Of a DNA stretch of 64,000 bases, positions 13,225 through 24,772 are shown one piece after another. Under the pieces are notes generated by a model. The model was not told where the DNA came from and did no database searches. It was given only the letters and a program-made list of their open reading frames with translations. Source of the DNA: Sciurus carolinensis (Eukaryota; Chordata; Mammalia; Rodentia; Sciuridae); NCBI RefSeq assembly GCF_902686445.1, contig NC_062220.1, forward strand, positions 114,686,643 to 114,750,642. The letters run 5' to 3'. The position numbers and the translations under genes are program-made. Positions within the stretch are counted from its first letter, which is position 1, and the number at the start of each line of letters is the position of its first letter.

Positions 13225-15739
13225 ACAGATACAAGAACACAATTCCTGCCTTGCCTACAAACACTACAAATACCTCTTCCAAAAGGTACAAGATTGGATA
13301 TCAAAATGAGATGGCCATTTTGTAACACTTTGGATCAAGACCAAAATCATGCAGACTCTGGTTTGTGGGAGGGCTAAGTCACACTTCCAGGGCCTCCCCA
13401 TGGATCCTCTCTCCAGGCCTTTCTCCTGCTTGGAGAGTCGTGAACTTTCTCCATACTAAAACCTGCCTTGCCCTCCACACTGGGATGGGGAGGTAGCCAG
13501 GTTTCTGTTAACTCCTGCCCTGGGTGTGGGGACCTCAGGGATGAGGAGGACCTGGCACCCTGCCTACTGCAAAGTTAGCAAGATTTAGTCACTGGATTCA
13601 GTGTCAAGAAGCAGGTTCTGGTCCCAGTTCTGCTATTTATCAGCTGGCAAACTTTGGGCACTTTGTTCTCAGGTCTTTATTGTGCTCATCCATAGAATGG
13701 GTAATCACCCCTTCTCAGGGGAAGTGAGGGGTTACCTGGGTTAGAGTTATCCCTGCCCACAGGGGCTGGGCCTTATTCATCATCATGGCCAGAGATGGAA
13801 AGTAGAAAATGGAAAGACAGACCACTAGTTACTCCAGTCTTTAAGAGGGGGGAAAACATACACTGACCACCTACTCTGTGCCAGGATTTGACATTAGTGC
13901 ATTTAAACCTCACAACAATCCTTCAAAGCCAGTATTATTGTAACTATTTTGCAGGTGAGAAACTGAGGCTTAGAAGTGAAGCAACACATCCATGGTCACA
14001 CAGACAGACAGACTCAAGAGCTCATGTGAGGAGGGAACACCTCTTTTCTCCCTCCTCAATGTACATAGATTGGGTGATTGGACCCAAGCCAGACCTCACT
14101 GTGTCCCCTGGAGGTCCTGTTTCAAGCCAGATGCTGGGAGGACAAAACATCAAGCAGGTCCCACCCCTATCTTTTTCCCACAGTGTAAGGTTTCCTAGCA
14201 GGTGGACACACAGGCACCTTCCCAGGGCAGCAGTTGGTGCCTAGTTCCCTCTTTACCAAGTCAGGTCTTGTCTGAGGCCCTAGAACACCCACAGGGCCAC
14301 CAAACCAGATTTTCTTTTGAGGCTGAGAGAAAGGAAGGAGGAGGGAAAATGGGAGGGCCTGTGGTCTAGAGTCACAGACCAGGGCCCCACATGTATAGCT
14401 GCCTCCTTCCAGATGGGCCACCCAAGGACCACTTATTGCCAGCTCCATGCTCTCCCAGGACTTGTAATAGCTCAAGAAAAGCAGATTCTCTGAGCTTAAA
14501 AACTAGAGAAGGTGGTGGGAGAGCAAGGAGGCAAGTTCTGGCTTGCCAGGAGGGCCCTGACCCCACCTCAACCAAAACTAGTACAACCTATAAGGGATGC
14601 CAATTAAGCCAATTCTGATTTCCAGAGTCATAGAGCTGCCACAGTTGGCTAGAAATAAAGGGCCCAGGGGACAGGGAAATTGTAGAAGGCAACATTGCTG
14701 TTCCAGATGTTTTTCCCTGAGCCTAGTTTAGATCCCTCGCTCCCCTAACAGGAAGCTAACACCCACAGGATGTCAGAGAGCATAGCTCCTCACCTCATCT
14801 GGCCTGCAGACTGAGCACAGTCTGGGTGGGAGGTCTAGCCTCAGGAGGCCATTCCTGACAACACATTGGAAAAGGAGAAAAAGTAAGGGATCCATCTTTC
14901 ATCATCTCTTTTGGCCAAGACCTGACATTCAACTTGTATACTTCTTTTCCTTCCTGGTCACCTCCTCTAGAATGCAGAAGGGACACTTAACAGGTTTGCT
15001 CTTCCTACCAGTCAAGTGACAGGAAGGATAACAGCACTCTCCCCACCCTTCCCTGCTAAGAACACTTCTTTCTCCTTACCTGGGCCAACCCAGGTTTCCA
15101 TGCCCAATTCAGTCTCTAGTCAAACCACAAGAACTAATGCTGCTAGCATCTCGGTCTGTGCCTAGGCCACCCACAGGGTCATTCACTAGCTGGCTGCTTT
15201 CTGGCCTCTAGCTACTGCTCAAGAGCAGGCAGGAACCTCTCTGTCTCACTAAAGCACCCCTCTACAATAGGCTCATATGACAGACAAGGTAAAGAATTGG
15301 AGGTTAATCACTTCTCTTAGACTTTATTTTACCTATCCATATGATAGTGGCCATCTCTAGGGTCACTTTAGCTTTCTGACTTGGAATGTCTATAAGTAAA
15401 TAAATATTGAGCATTTACTCTACAGCAGGCCTGAGGAGAAAAAGGTGAATAAGCCTGATCCCAGTCCAAAGCTGATCAAGCTAAAGTACTAGTAATGATA
15501 ACACACTCTCACCCTTCCTGTTAGCCTTGTACACTGCTGATGTAGTAAAAAAGTGCTGAACGAAGCCAGGGAAGGAGAGGGCAGGTTGGTATCTTCAGTT
15601 CTACTCATCTGATACCTGATTTCCTTCTGGGGTCACAGGACACATTTATGAATGGTGAAGGTTGTGGAAACTAGTCTGTCCTGGGAGTCTAAAACCCTCA
15701 GTTTAAGTTCTGGTTCTGCCACTAATATACTTGTGATTT

Positions 15740-15926
15740 TTCTAATTCTTTTTCAGTACTAGAGATTGAACTCAGGGGTACTCAATCACTGAGCTACATT
15801 CCCAGCCCTTTTTATTTTTATTTTGAGACAAGCCTCAAAGCTTGCTGATGTTGGATTCAAGTTTGTGATCCTCCTGTCTCAGTCTCCTATTTGCTGGGAT
15901 TACAGGTGTGCACCACTGTGTCTGGC
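15740..15926 (-). repeat. MEN SINE (B1-ID dimer)
   Basis: GAGATTGAACTCAGGGGTAC and TGAGCTACATTCCCAGCCC (ID half), then GATCCTCCTGTCTCAGTCTC and GCTGGGATTACAGGTGTGCA (B1 half). Confidence 0.85.
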
Positions 15927-16421
15927 ATATGCTAATAAGCAAGTTATTCTCCTCTCTGGGCCTCAATTTTCTCTTCTGTATAAGTAAAGGTTAAGCTGAC
16001 TGATTTCTTAAGATTCTTTCCAGCCCAGTGTATGATTTTATGATCTACTTAGACCTGGTACCTAATAGCTACCTGAACAAGGAGCCTCTGATCTGTTTTC
16101 TTCCCCATTCCCCTAGGCCCTGGCAATTACCAAAACTTGACTTTTCTTGAGACAACCTTTGGTCCAGGGTGGCTGAAATGGACCTTAATCTGAAGCCAGA
16201 GTCCCCACCATCTCCACCATAGTCATCAGTGCTAATGTTTCACTTCTCTGGGACAGCACATGAACTCCTAGCCCTCAACCACGAGACTTGGTTCAGGGCA
16301 GTCACCCTGAAACTTCCCATAACTTCCCCTCTTATGGCCCTGGGCGGGGACTTACTCTTGGCTTTTTTGGAACCACAATTCAAACCAAACAAGGAACACC
16401 CAAGCTTTCTGATACACAGAT

Positions 16422-16427
16422 TTTATT
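16422..16427 (-). terminator. Candidate intronic poly(A) signal, minus strand
   Basis: On the minus strand this reads AATAAA within GGTCAATAAAATCTG. It is followed by a GU-rich stretch (rc of about 16365-16405, TTGTTTGG-like). The layout is that of a real 3' end. It could be an intronic polyadenylation site for a short TBC1D10A transcript, or a relic of a processed sequence. No transcript evidence is available here. Confidence 0.3.
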
Positions 16428-18664
16428 GACCCAAAAGCTCAAGCAAGCAAGGCAGAGAGGAGTAGACCTGGGATCCCACATCAGCTTCAGCCCTACAGAC
16501 ACCAGAGATGCAGAGGGTGTCTGCAGAGCCACATCCCGGGTTTGTGGTTAGGGGGGTGGGGAAGACAGATGTCTGGCTGCCTGGTTGGGGACTACAGCCA
16601 AAGGGAGGTACTCCCACTGGGGCCTCTCTCTGCCCACAAATACCAGACATACACCCTCATTTTTCTCATTTCTCAGACGCTTACAAGGAAAAGAAAGGAA
16701 ACTAACATTTTCTGTGCCAACACTTGTGCCAGACACTGTGCTAGGCAGCTTTGTATATTCAATTCTCATTTAATTCCCTCAGTAATGTTGGAAGTAGGTG
16801 TTATGACTGCCCTTTACAATGAGTAAACATGCTCAGAGATCTTGCCTGAGGTCTCAGCCAATAAGTATGATTTCTAAGTCCGACCTTTTCCCACTATATG
16901 GTACTATTCTCCATCCTGAGATCTGATTAACAGACTAGTAAGCATGTAGTAGGAATTCTCATGTTCTATAATTCACCAACAAATATTAATTTTTCCTTTC
17001 AAGTCCCCACAAATGAAACTGCAAACTCCTTTCCCAGCTCTCAAGATCGCACCCTTCCCTGAACCCTGGTGACTGCACCCCAATTTAAAGCCACACCCTA
17101 AGTTCCCTTTGGGTTCTCACAGCAAACCCCTGAGAAACTGGGACAAAGCCATCAAGTCAGGGTGAGGTATGAAAATGAGGGGCACTCTGAGTCTTGAACT
17201 GAACCAGCAACTAGACCAGTTGCTGTGAACAACTGGGGAAAAGCTGGAGGAGACAGATCCAGTGGGTAAAGGAGGAAACTCCCCGTATGGGAGGGGCCTA
17301 AATTTCTCCGAGAGAGGAGGAGGCCTGGTGAATAAGAGGTTTGGGGCTGGAGAAAATCCCGGAAGTGACTTTTGGGGGCTGCTTGTGTGGTGTGGGGTTC
17401 TTAGTCAAGGCACTAAAAGAAGTTGTAAGAGGGAGGGAGCCTTGGGCAGTCATAACTGGTCAGAGAAAGGTAGAAAGGAGACTTTCTGGAGTAGAGTCAT
17501 TGCTGGAGTAGGGCCTCCAACAGGTGACTGAATGGTTCTCTGTTGAATGAGAGGCACATTAGGAGGGAGGCTTGTCAGTTCTGTACATGGCACTAGTCTT
17601 GTGTTACACAACAGGTGGGATGACAGTGGGGTCTGGAATCCACCTTCCCTAGACACTACCAGCCTATACATATGATCTCTGGGAAGGCTGGGTTAAGGTG
17701 ATTCTGTGGGGATAGCCAGCCTGCCCAGGTTGGAGGGAAGGTGGTGCTCCACTGCTTCACCTTTCTCTGCCTGCCAGCTGGATGCCTGAGTGTTCTAGGG
17801 TAGGGCATCTTAATGTAGTACTACATGAGCAGGGATCTTGTTTTCTCCCTGTCAACCCGCGGTGGGTATGTATGTTCCCACAGCATCCATGGAGCCTGCC
17901 TCCTGGCTCCTGTGGCTGTTGGAGTTGAGCATCCGCCTAATAAGGTGAGGTTCTGCTACCCTGTAGGTACTGGAAAACAGGAGTGTCTGCCCACCTGTTG
18001 CAGTAACAATGTAGAAAGCTACCTTTGATGGAGTAGGGGAACACTCTCTGACTCTTCCATGAGGGGAAGGGACAGTTTGTCTCAAGACTGGATTGTCTGT
18101 GAAGGAGCTGACCAGTGTCAGTCCAACCAGAAGTCTCTGTCTTGAAGTAAGGATCAGTCTGTCCTGGAATGGGGCAGGGGCAAGGCAATGGGTCCTTTCG
18201 AGTGGTGAGACAGGGGATCTGTGGGCCTGTGGGGGAGGGGAGAAATGAAGAACATCTGTCTATTTTGGGGGGCCCCGGATCAGTGAGCCTGTCCAGGGTT
18301 GGCAAAGTCAATCCGCCTTAAGAACAGAGAGGCGGAGGTGGATCTGAGGCAGGTGTTGGTCGTTGTTCCGCAGTTGGGAAGGCACTGTGGGTCCTTCCTG
18401 GGGGCGGGTCAGTCTGTCTAGGGGCTATGAATAGGGGTAGGGGAGAGGGTAAGTGGGTTCCTAGGTCGAAAGTAGAACTGCCGAGGGGGGTGGGTCTGGG
18501 GAAAAGGGACGAAGTGGGGTGGGGCAGGGAAATAAAAGGGTCCAGTGTCTCGGGAGGGACAAGTCGATGGGTCCTGAGGGCACCTCTGCCCACGTCCAGG
18601 CCCATCTCCGCGTGAGTCCCGCGCCTGGTCCCAAGCCCTGGCCCAGACCCCAGGAGCTACTCAC

Positions 18665-18873
18665 GCGCCCTCGGCGCCCTGTGAGCCCACGATGAAGCCG
18701 AACTTGTCGATGCGGCGCTCTGCGAAGCCGTTGGCCTCCGAGTCCGAGCCGAGAGAGCTGAGCTCGTCAGCGGTTGCGGCGTCGGGGCCCTGGGCCAGAC
18801 TCTCCCGGGTCCCGGACAAGCTCCCACCGGCCGCGGGCGCGCGCGGCCCATTCTCTCCGCTGCTCTTCGCCAT
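18665..18873 (-). CDS. TBC1D10A: TBC1D10A (EPI64) first coding exon
   Basis: This exon encodes the first 69 residues plus two bases of codon 70. The protein starts [17 protein letters not shown] and ends [12 protein letters not shown], almost identical to the human N terminus. TBC1D10A (EPI64) is a TBC-domain GTPase-activating protein reported to act on Rab27A, Rab35 and Ras-family targets, and it binds EBP50 PDZ domains through its C terminus. Only the N-terminal tail before the TBC domain is in this window. The ATG at 18871-18873 is chosen because homology begins there. The donor is GC|GTGAGT on the minus strand (the GT is at 18663-18664). The reading frame stays open upstream into the CpG island, but that part is low-complexity Ala/Gly. 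Confidence 0.95.
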
Positions 18874-19170
18874 CCCGGCCGCGCCCGCCGCCTGAGCCAC
18901 AGCGGCCACCTCAGCCACCTCAGCCGCCTGGCCTTCGCCGACGCCGCCGACGCCCCGCCCACGCTCCGCGTCCATTGGCCACCGCAAGGCCGGGGGCGGG
19001 GCTACAAGCCCACCGGGAGCTCCCCCCAGGCCCAATGGGCGCCGCGGACCCCGAGCCCCGCCCACCTCCCCCAGGCTGGCGCCAACAGGCCCAACGTGAG
19101 GGGGCGGAGCAGCCGTCAACCCAACTTCTCCCCGCCAGGCTGCCAATCACGAGAACTCACCTGGAGTAGT
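18874..19170 (-). promoter_or_regulatory. TBC1D10A: TBC1D10A CpG-island promoter and 5' UTR
   Basis: GC-rich, CpG-dense DNA directly upstream of the TBC1D10A ATG. Motifs visible: a CCAAT box on the minus strand (18974-18978), a GC box GGGGGCGGGGC (18992-19002), and CCAAT boxes on the plus strand (19032-19036 and 19143-19147). No TATA box is obvious. This is a typical TATA-less housekeeping promoter. The exact transcription start cannot be placed from sequence alone. Confidence 0.75.
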
Positions 19171-19509
19171 TCCTCTGGCTTTTCCGGGTTGGCGCGGGTT
19201 GGGCCTGTCACCTCCAGACCTTGCAGGCAGAGAAGGCCTAGGTCTTCCCCCAGGGATTCCGCATCTGCATCCTGGGGCCTACTCCTTTAGAGACTTCAGG
19301 AGCATGGGTGGGGATTGTTTTACATTCATTTATGAAGAACTCTGAAAAGACCCAAATGGGTTCAGGAACACAGAGAAGTTTAAAGGCATAATCTGAGCCA
19401 GGAGTTCAACTTACTGCTTCTGGGACTTCAAATTAGCTCGCAGGAAATCTATTTATTAAGAGTAATGGCCTAAAGAAGAATAAAATTATGGCATTTGCTG
19501 GTAAATTGA

Positions 19510-19855
19510 TGAAGTTGGAAAATATCATGCTAAGTGAAATAGGCCAAGCCCAAAAAACAAAAGGCCGAATGTTTTCTCTGATAAGTGCATGACAATATAT
19601 AACGGGGCGGGGGAGTGATGGGGGGAAGAGAAGAATGAAGGAACTTTGGATGGTGTAGAGGAAAAAGGTGTGGGAGGGGGTGGGGATGGAAAAACAAAAT
19701 GAAACAGTATTACCCTATATATATGTATGATTACATGAATCGCGTGAATATATATTGTGTACAACCATAGAAATGAAAAGTTTTACCCCATTTGTATACA
19801 ATGAATCAAAATGTGTCTGTAAAAATAAAAAATATTTTAACAAAAAAAAAAAAAA
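19510..19855 (+). repeat. L1 3' end (squirrel type) with poly-A
   Basis: AATATCATGCTAAGTGAAAT, G-rich tract, ATTACCCTATATATATGTAT, CCCATTTGTATACAATGAAT and a poly-A tail. 5'-truncated; no ORF. Confidence 0.75.
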
Positions 19856-19870
19856 AGAGTAATGGCCAAT

Positions 19871-20020
19871 GGCCAGGCGCGATGGTTTACACCTTGGAAG
19901 GCGGAAGTAGAAGGAGCGAAGCCAACTTGAACAACTTAGTTAAATTCTGTCTCAAAATTTAAAAAAATAATAAAATAAAAAAGACTGGGAATTTAGATCA
20001 GTAGTAGTCAATCCCCAGTA
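19871..20020 (+). repeat. MEN SINE (diverged)
   Basis: GGCCAGGCGCGATGGTTTAC start, CTGTCTCAAAATTTAAAAAA linker, and degraded ID half ending CAATCCCCAGTA. It sits just behind the L1 tail. Confidence 0.75.
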
Positions 20021-20069
20021 AGGGGTTGGGGGAGAGTGTGGGGAGGTTACATTTACTGAGTCACGCACT

Positions 20070-20264
20070 ACTTTTTTTGCGGGGTGGGGGATGGGACTGG
20101 TGTTTGAACCCAGAGGTGCTTTACCACTGAGCTACATCCCCTACCCCACCTTCTCACTTTTGAGACAGGGCCTAAGTTACTCAGGCTAGCCTCTAGCTTG
20201 CTATACTCTTGCCTCAGCTTCCCTAGGGGTTGAGATAAGAAACATGCACTTCCATGCCCAGCTC
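20070..20264 (-). repeat. MEN SINE (B1-ID dimer)
   Basis: TTTGAACCCAGAGGTGCTTT, CACTGAGCTACATCCCCTAC, then a diverged B1 half ending CATGCACTTCCATGCCCAGC. Confidence 0.85.
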
Positions 20265-20521
20265 TTGTAAAACTATTTTTCAGAACTTTTATTGAGATAT
20301 AATTAATATACCATAATTCACATGTTTACATCATACAAATCCATGATTTTAGCATATTTACAGAGTTGTACAACCATCAGTTTAATTTTAGAACTTTTTT
20401 TAATCCCCCAAAACAATTCGTACCCATTAGTTTCCTTCCTCAGTCCCTGGCAACCATTATTGTACTTTCTGTCTATAGATTTGCCTTCTTAGAACATTTC
20501 ATATAAACAGTCATATGTAGA

Positions 20522-20672
20522 TTTTTGTACAAGGGATTGAACCCAAGGGTTTCACTAGGTTGCTTACAGCCTCACAAAGTTGCTGAGGCTGGTTTTGAAC
20601 ATGCAATCTTGCTGTCTCAGTCTCCAGAGCTGCTGGGATTACAGAAATGTACTATGCTATCATGCCCAGCTC
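20522..20672 (-). repeat. B1/MEN SINE nested in old L1
   Basis: GGGATTGAACCCAAGGGTTT joined directly to CACAAAGTTGCTGAGGCTGG and GCTGCTGGGATTACAGAAAT. An internally shortened dimer. Confidence 0.75.
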
Positions 20673-20759
20673 ATATGTGGATTTTGTGTTCAGATTCTTT
20701 CTCTTTTTAATGTTTCCAAGGTCTATTCACATGTAGCACTTATCAGTACCTCATTTATT

Positions 20760-20976
20760 TTAATTTTATTTATTTGGTATTGGGGATAGAACCCAAGGGT
20801 GCTTTACCACTGAGCTACATTCCCAGCCCTTTTATTTTTATTATTTTAGTTTGAGACAGGGTCTTGCTAAATTGCTTAGGGCCTCACTAAGGTGTTGAGA
20901 CTGGCCTTGAATGTGTGATCCTTCTGCCTCAGCCTCCCTAGTCTCTGGGATTACAGGGAAGTGCCACCACACCCAG
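20760..20976 (-). repeat. MEN SINE nested in old L1
   Basis: ATTGGGGATAGAACCCAAGG, CACTGAGCTACATTCCCAGC, GAGACAGGGTCTTGCTAAAT and CTCTGGGATTACAGGGAAGT. Complete reversed dimer. Confidence 0.9.
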
Positions 20977-21280
20977 AAGTACTTCATTCCTTTTTGTTGA
21001 CTAATAATATTTTATGGATATTGTACATTTTGTTTACCAATTCTTCAGTGATGTTCATTTAGTTGTTTCTTTTTCTGGTTACTAGAAATAATGCTGATTT
21101 GATCATTTAGGTACAAGCTTTTATGTGGACATATATTTTCATTTGTCTTGGGTAGAACTTCCTAAGAGAGGCATTTCTGGTTTATAACATTAACTCTATT
21201 TAACCATTGAAGAACTGGAAAACTGTTTTCCAAATTGGTTGCACCATCTCTAATAATCTTTTAGTAATAAGATATATATT

Positions 21281-21490
21281 ATTGCTGGGTGTGGTGGTAT
21301 ACACCTTAATCCTGGTGACACAGGAAGCTGAGGCAGGAGGATCAAAAGTTTGAGGCCAACTCATCATCTTAGCAAGACCCTCAGCAACATAGAGAAACCC
21401 TATCTCAAAATAAAAACTAGAAAGGTCTGGGGATGTAGTTCTGTAGTAAAGTGCCTCAAGGTTCAATCCCCACTATCAAACAAACAAAAA
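21281..21490 (+). repeat. MEN SINE (B1-ID dimer)
   Basis: GCTGGGTGTGGTGGTATACA, GAAGCTGAGGCAGGAGGATC, CCCTATCTCAAAATAAAAAC, ID half GGTCTGGGGATGTAGTTCTG, tail CAAACAAACAAAA. Confidence 0.9.
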
Positions 21491-21557
21491 AGATGTATAC
21501 TATTATTAGTCCCATTTTACAAGAAAAGGAACTAAATTTCTCAGAAGTAGTCCATTA

Positions 21558-21733
21558 AGCTGGGTGTGGTGGTACATGCCTATAATCCTAGCAAGAGAAT
21601 AGCAAATTGGAGACCAGCCTCAGCCACTTAGGCCCTAAGCAACTTAGTGAGACCCTGTCTCAAAAAATAAAAAGGACTGGGGATATAGCAAGTGATAGAG
21701 CAACCAGGTTCAATCCCCAGTACCAAAAAAAGT
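21558..21733 (+). repeat. MEN SINE (B1-ID dimer)
   Basis: AGCTGGGTGTGGTGGTACAT, CCCTGTCTCAAAAAATAAAA, then GGACTGGGGATATAGCAAGT and TTCAATCCCCAGTACC. Confidence 0.9.
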
Positions 21734-21835
21734 AGTCAGTTGCCTAAAGTCTCAGGATTAACTTGTGGTAGAGACAAGATTTGAATCCAGTTCTTACTGC
21801 TTATATTGAGAGATAGAGATATAGAGAGACACCAA

Positions 21836-22034
21836 TTTTTTGTTTGTTTGGTACCAGGCACTTAATCACTGAACCACATCCCCAACCCTTTTTTTAAACT
21901 TTATTTAGAATCAGGGTCTCATTGAGTTGCTTAGGACTTTGCTAAATTGCTGAGGCTGGCTTTGAACTCTCGATCCTCCTGCCTCAGTCTCTGGAGTCAC
22001 TGGAATGACAGGTGTGTGCCACCATGCCTGGCAA
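21836..22034 (-). repeat. MEN SINE (B1-ID dimer)
   Basis: GCACTTAATCACTGAACCAC, CATCCCCAACCC, then CTTTGAACTCTCGATCCTCC and GACAGGTGTGTGCCACCATG. Confidence 0.85.
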
Positions 22035-22896
22035 GAGACCAATATTACCTATGTAGTCTTACTCACCCCGCAAGTAGCCAACATCTAATCCCAGAGATTG
22101 TCAACTCTTAGAGTTGTAATGATAGTTCCTCACTTAGGTCTAGTACTTTGTGGTTTAAAAATTACAACCATAGTGTGATATGACTCTCCCCTAGACCTGA
22201 GGGGGAGACAGGCCCAGAAAGAGAGACTGGAAGTTAGCTCTGAGAGGCACCGCCCAAGGCAGGAGGCAAAGGCAACCAAAGCAAACTCCAAGTAGTCTTA
22301 AGCCTTGATTTTACCAGCTGTTTCCTTGATACCACATGGCCCAGACATTCTTGAAGACTTTGCTGTGCAGTTTTCACATTCCATGGGCTTCTGGTTTTCC
22401 ATAAACAGGACAATGGCAGACATGGAAATGGGCATAGGCTATTTTCACCTTAAATCCTCAGTCTGGAAGGATTATCTTCTAATGGCTCTAGATAAGAGTG
22501 GTGGGCTCCTGATCCCAGTTTCCAGGAGAGGTAGAGTAGGCCTTACATGGGGGCATGGGCCCATTCCAGAAGGGAAAGGAACCAGATATGCTTGAGAGCA
22601 AATGTAAAACCCCAAACATGGCAAAAAATCTACAACCTCTGCCCTCATAATTCTGGCCTTAGGGTCACATCCCAAACATCTTATTTAGTCCATACAGATG
22701 TATATACAGAGACATTTACCTAGCAATACTTGGGATGTGGGTTGAAGCAGGTTAGACACCTGGGTGTCCATCTTTGAGAGACTAGTTATACATTATTCCA
22801 GTTAAGATCTTGATGCCCCATCTTCTAATTATCTTACATCAGCCCACTCAGGATTCAAATTCTGTGTCCTTGAGCAAATCACTTCTCTCTGAGGAC

Positions 22897-23032
22897 ATTT
22901 TCTTTTTTTGTGTGGGGTGGAGGATACAGGGTCTGCTGCCTAGACTGGCCTTGAACTCCTGGGCTCCAGTGACTCTCTTGCATGTCTCCTAAGCAGCTGG
23001 AACTATAGGCATACACTATTGTGTCGGGCATT
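22897..23032 (-). repeat. B1-like (7SL-derived) SINE
   Basis: CAGGGTCTGCTGCCTAGACT, GGCCTTGAACTCCTGGGCTC and GCAGCTGGAACTATAGGCAT. No ID half. Confidence 0.7.
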
Positions 23033-23511
23033 TCTAAGGCCATATTCTCATTTGTAAAATGAATTACTTAAAAAATACTCCTTTGGAGGAGTCATCCTGA
23101 AACCTCAGTGTGACAATATATGCTAAGCACATGGAGTTGCCCAGTAAGTAGCAAACAGGAATGATATTTGTAGTTTGCAAAGTACTTGCAAATTCACTGT
23201 TATTTCCTACTACAGCCTGTGGCCATAGTATGGAAGTAAACTCAATTTAATCAATGGTACATGGCTTGGGAGGCTGCTTCACGGCTGTACCCCTTACTAC
23301 TGAAGTATTTTTATATAAAATTGCTTAACTTTTCAGAACCTCATTTTCCTCTTCTGAAAAACAGGAATATTAATAATTACTTTGTGTGTCAAGGACTGCC
23401 TCCAAATCCTTCAGGATATATTAGTTCCTTTACTTCCTTTAAACTCTATAGTTTTTCATATAGGTGTATATATAATGGGCCAGACTTTGCTCTAGTGAAC
23501 AAGAGATAAAG

Positions 23512-23600
23512 CACTGGGGAAGGAGCTTAATGGTAGAGCACTTGCCTAGCATGTGTGAAGCCTGGGCTGTGATCATCAGCACCATTAAAGAGAGAAAGAG
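23512..23600 (+). repeat. ID SINE
   Basis: GGAGCTTAATGGTAGAGCAC, TTGCCTAGCATGTGTGAAGC and GATCATCAGCACCATTAAAG. Inserted in an L2-like background. Confidence 0.8.
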
Positions 23601-23892
23601 ATATGAAAAGTCCTGGCCCCCAAATGAACTTATGGTTCAGTAGAAGAGGGAGAACATGAATAAGTACAGACATTTGTCAGTATGAAGAAAACTAAGCTGG
23701 GTTAAGACACAGAGAATGCTGGGGCAGGAGTGGGAATGGAAGCAGATGGAAATGAGAGAGCCCCTCTGTAGGGAACTGGGAGAACAGTATACAAGAAACA
23801 GAACAGCAGTTACAAAGCTTCTCCTTGAAGGAGGCTCAGAAGATGATGTGGTTAGGTTGGGAAGGGGGAGGACTGAATAAATGAATGAGAGC

Positions 23893-24035
23893 CCCAAATA
23901 CAGTAGCACCTGCAATTCCAGTTACTTAGGAGACTGGAGGTAGGAGGATCATTTGAGCCCAGGAGTTCAAGGTCAGCCCAGGCAACAAAGTGAGACCACA
24001 TCATGTCTCAGAAAAAAAAAACGAATAAACAAATA
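23893..24035 (+). repeat. B1-like (7SL-derived) SINE
   Basis: CTGCAATTCCAGTTACTTAG, ATCATTTGAGCCCAGGAGTT, CAGCCCAGGCAACAAAGTGA and a poly-A tail. No ID half. Confidence 0.8.
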
Positions 24036-24748
24036 AACAGTCATGTGGTTCATTGGAGTACAAAGTACAAAAGGCTTTAGGCAATGCTGTGAGACCTAGT
24101 GGTCCGGCTGCTGTGGACATTCTTTTGAAGATAAGAGATACTTACTAAGGATACAGGAATTTGTTGATATCTTGAAGTCTCTTCCTGCAGAGGTCACTCC
24201 TGCAAGTTGGGCCCAAGGTGCTCACGTAGGTCGCTTTTCCTACACGCTACAATGTGCAGTCTGCAGGTGCTCATGAAACCTGCCGGTATGGGCCATGAGC
24301 CCACACCAAGTGCCATAGCCTTTGTTACCTTCTGAGGCTCAGAAGGCAAGATGATCAGTACCCAGGAGCCGATGAAGAGCATGCAAACTCTAATGCTTGT
24401 TTATTCCAATGTACAGGATACTGTTGAGAACTTTTTTGTACAACTCAAACAAGCTTAAACCACAAGTATTTAGTGGGTCCCAAATTAAAAAAAAAAAAAT
24501 TCACAGGTAGGGTAGGCTTCAGGAGTAGTTTAATCTAGAGATTATGTCACCAGAGATATGGCCTCATTTTTCTTTTTCCTCTTTGACCTCCCTATGGTTG
24601 CTTCATTCTCAAACTAAAGCCCTTCATGGCAGCAGCTCTAGGCTTCACATCCTTCATACATCAACACAAGTCTTCTGGTAGTTATTGTTCAAATGGAGAG
24701 GAGGTTGCATTCCCTGGTGTGTCAACGACCATTAATACTGGGTCACAT

Positions 24749-24772
24749 GTGGTGATTAATACTAATCACCAC
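24749..24772. repeat. Perfect 10-bp hairpin
   Basis: GTGGTGATTA, a 4-nt loop ATAC, then TAATCACCAC. Perfect arms. No function can be assigned. Confidence 0.7.

Larger units (their letters stand above)
1..18664 (-). other. TBC1D10A: TBC1D10A intron 1 (partial, continues beyond window)
   Basis: No conserved coding exon is visible on either strand here. Human TBC1D10A exon 2 and the TBC domain exons are not found, so this is read as the 5' part of a long first intron. It holds MEN and ID SINEs, two L1 3' ends, MIR/L2 relics, a G23 tract, an AAT microsatellite and a 132-bp direct duplication, all listed separately. The remainder is unremarkable unique sequence. Confidence 0.8.
20275..21280 (+). 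repeat. Old L1 3' region relic, interrupted by SINEs
   Basis: TTTTATTGAGATATAATTAA, CAGAGTTGTACAACCATCAG, CAGTCCCTGGCAACCATTAT, then after the SINE insertions AATAATATTTTATGGATATT, AATAATGCTGATTTGATCAT and ACTGTTTTCCAAATTGGTTG. This is a familiar ancient mammalian L1 segment, broken at 20522-20672 and 20760-20976 by SINEs. Confidence 0.75.

Noticed and set aside
1..18664. Further TBC1D10A exons (TBC domain)
   Set aside because: None of the conserved TBC-domain peptides appears on the minus strand, so this is treated as intron 1.
18774..19169. 131-codon Arg/Pro-rich frame on the plus strand
   Set aside because: Opposite strand of the TBC1D10A first exon and CpG island; the composition alone explains it.
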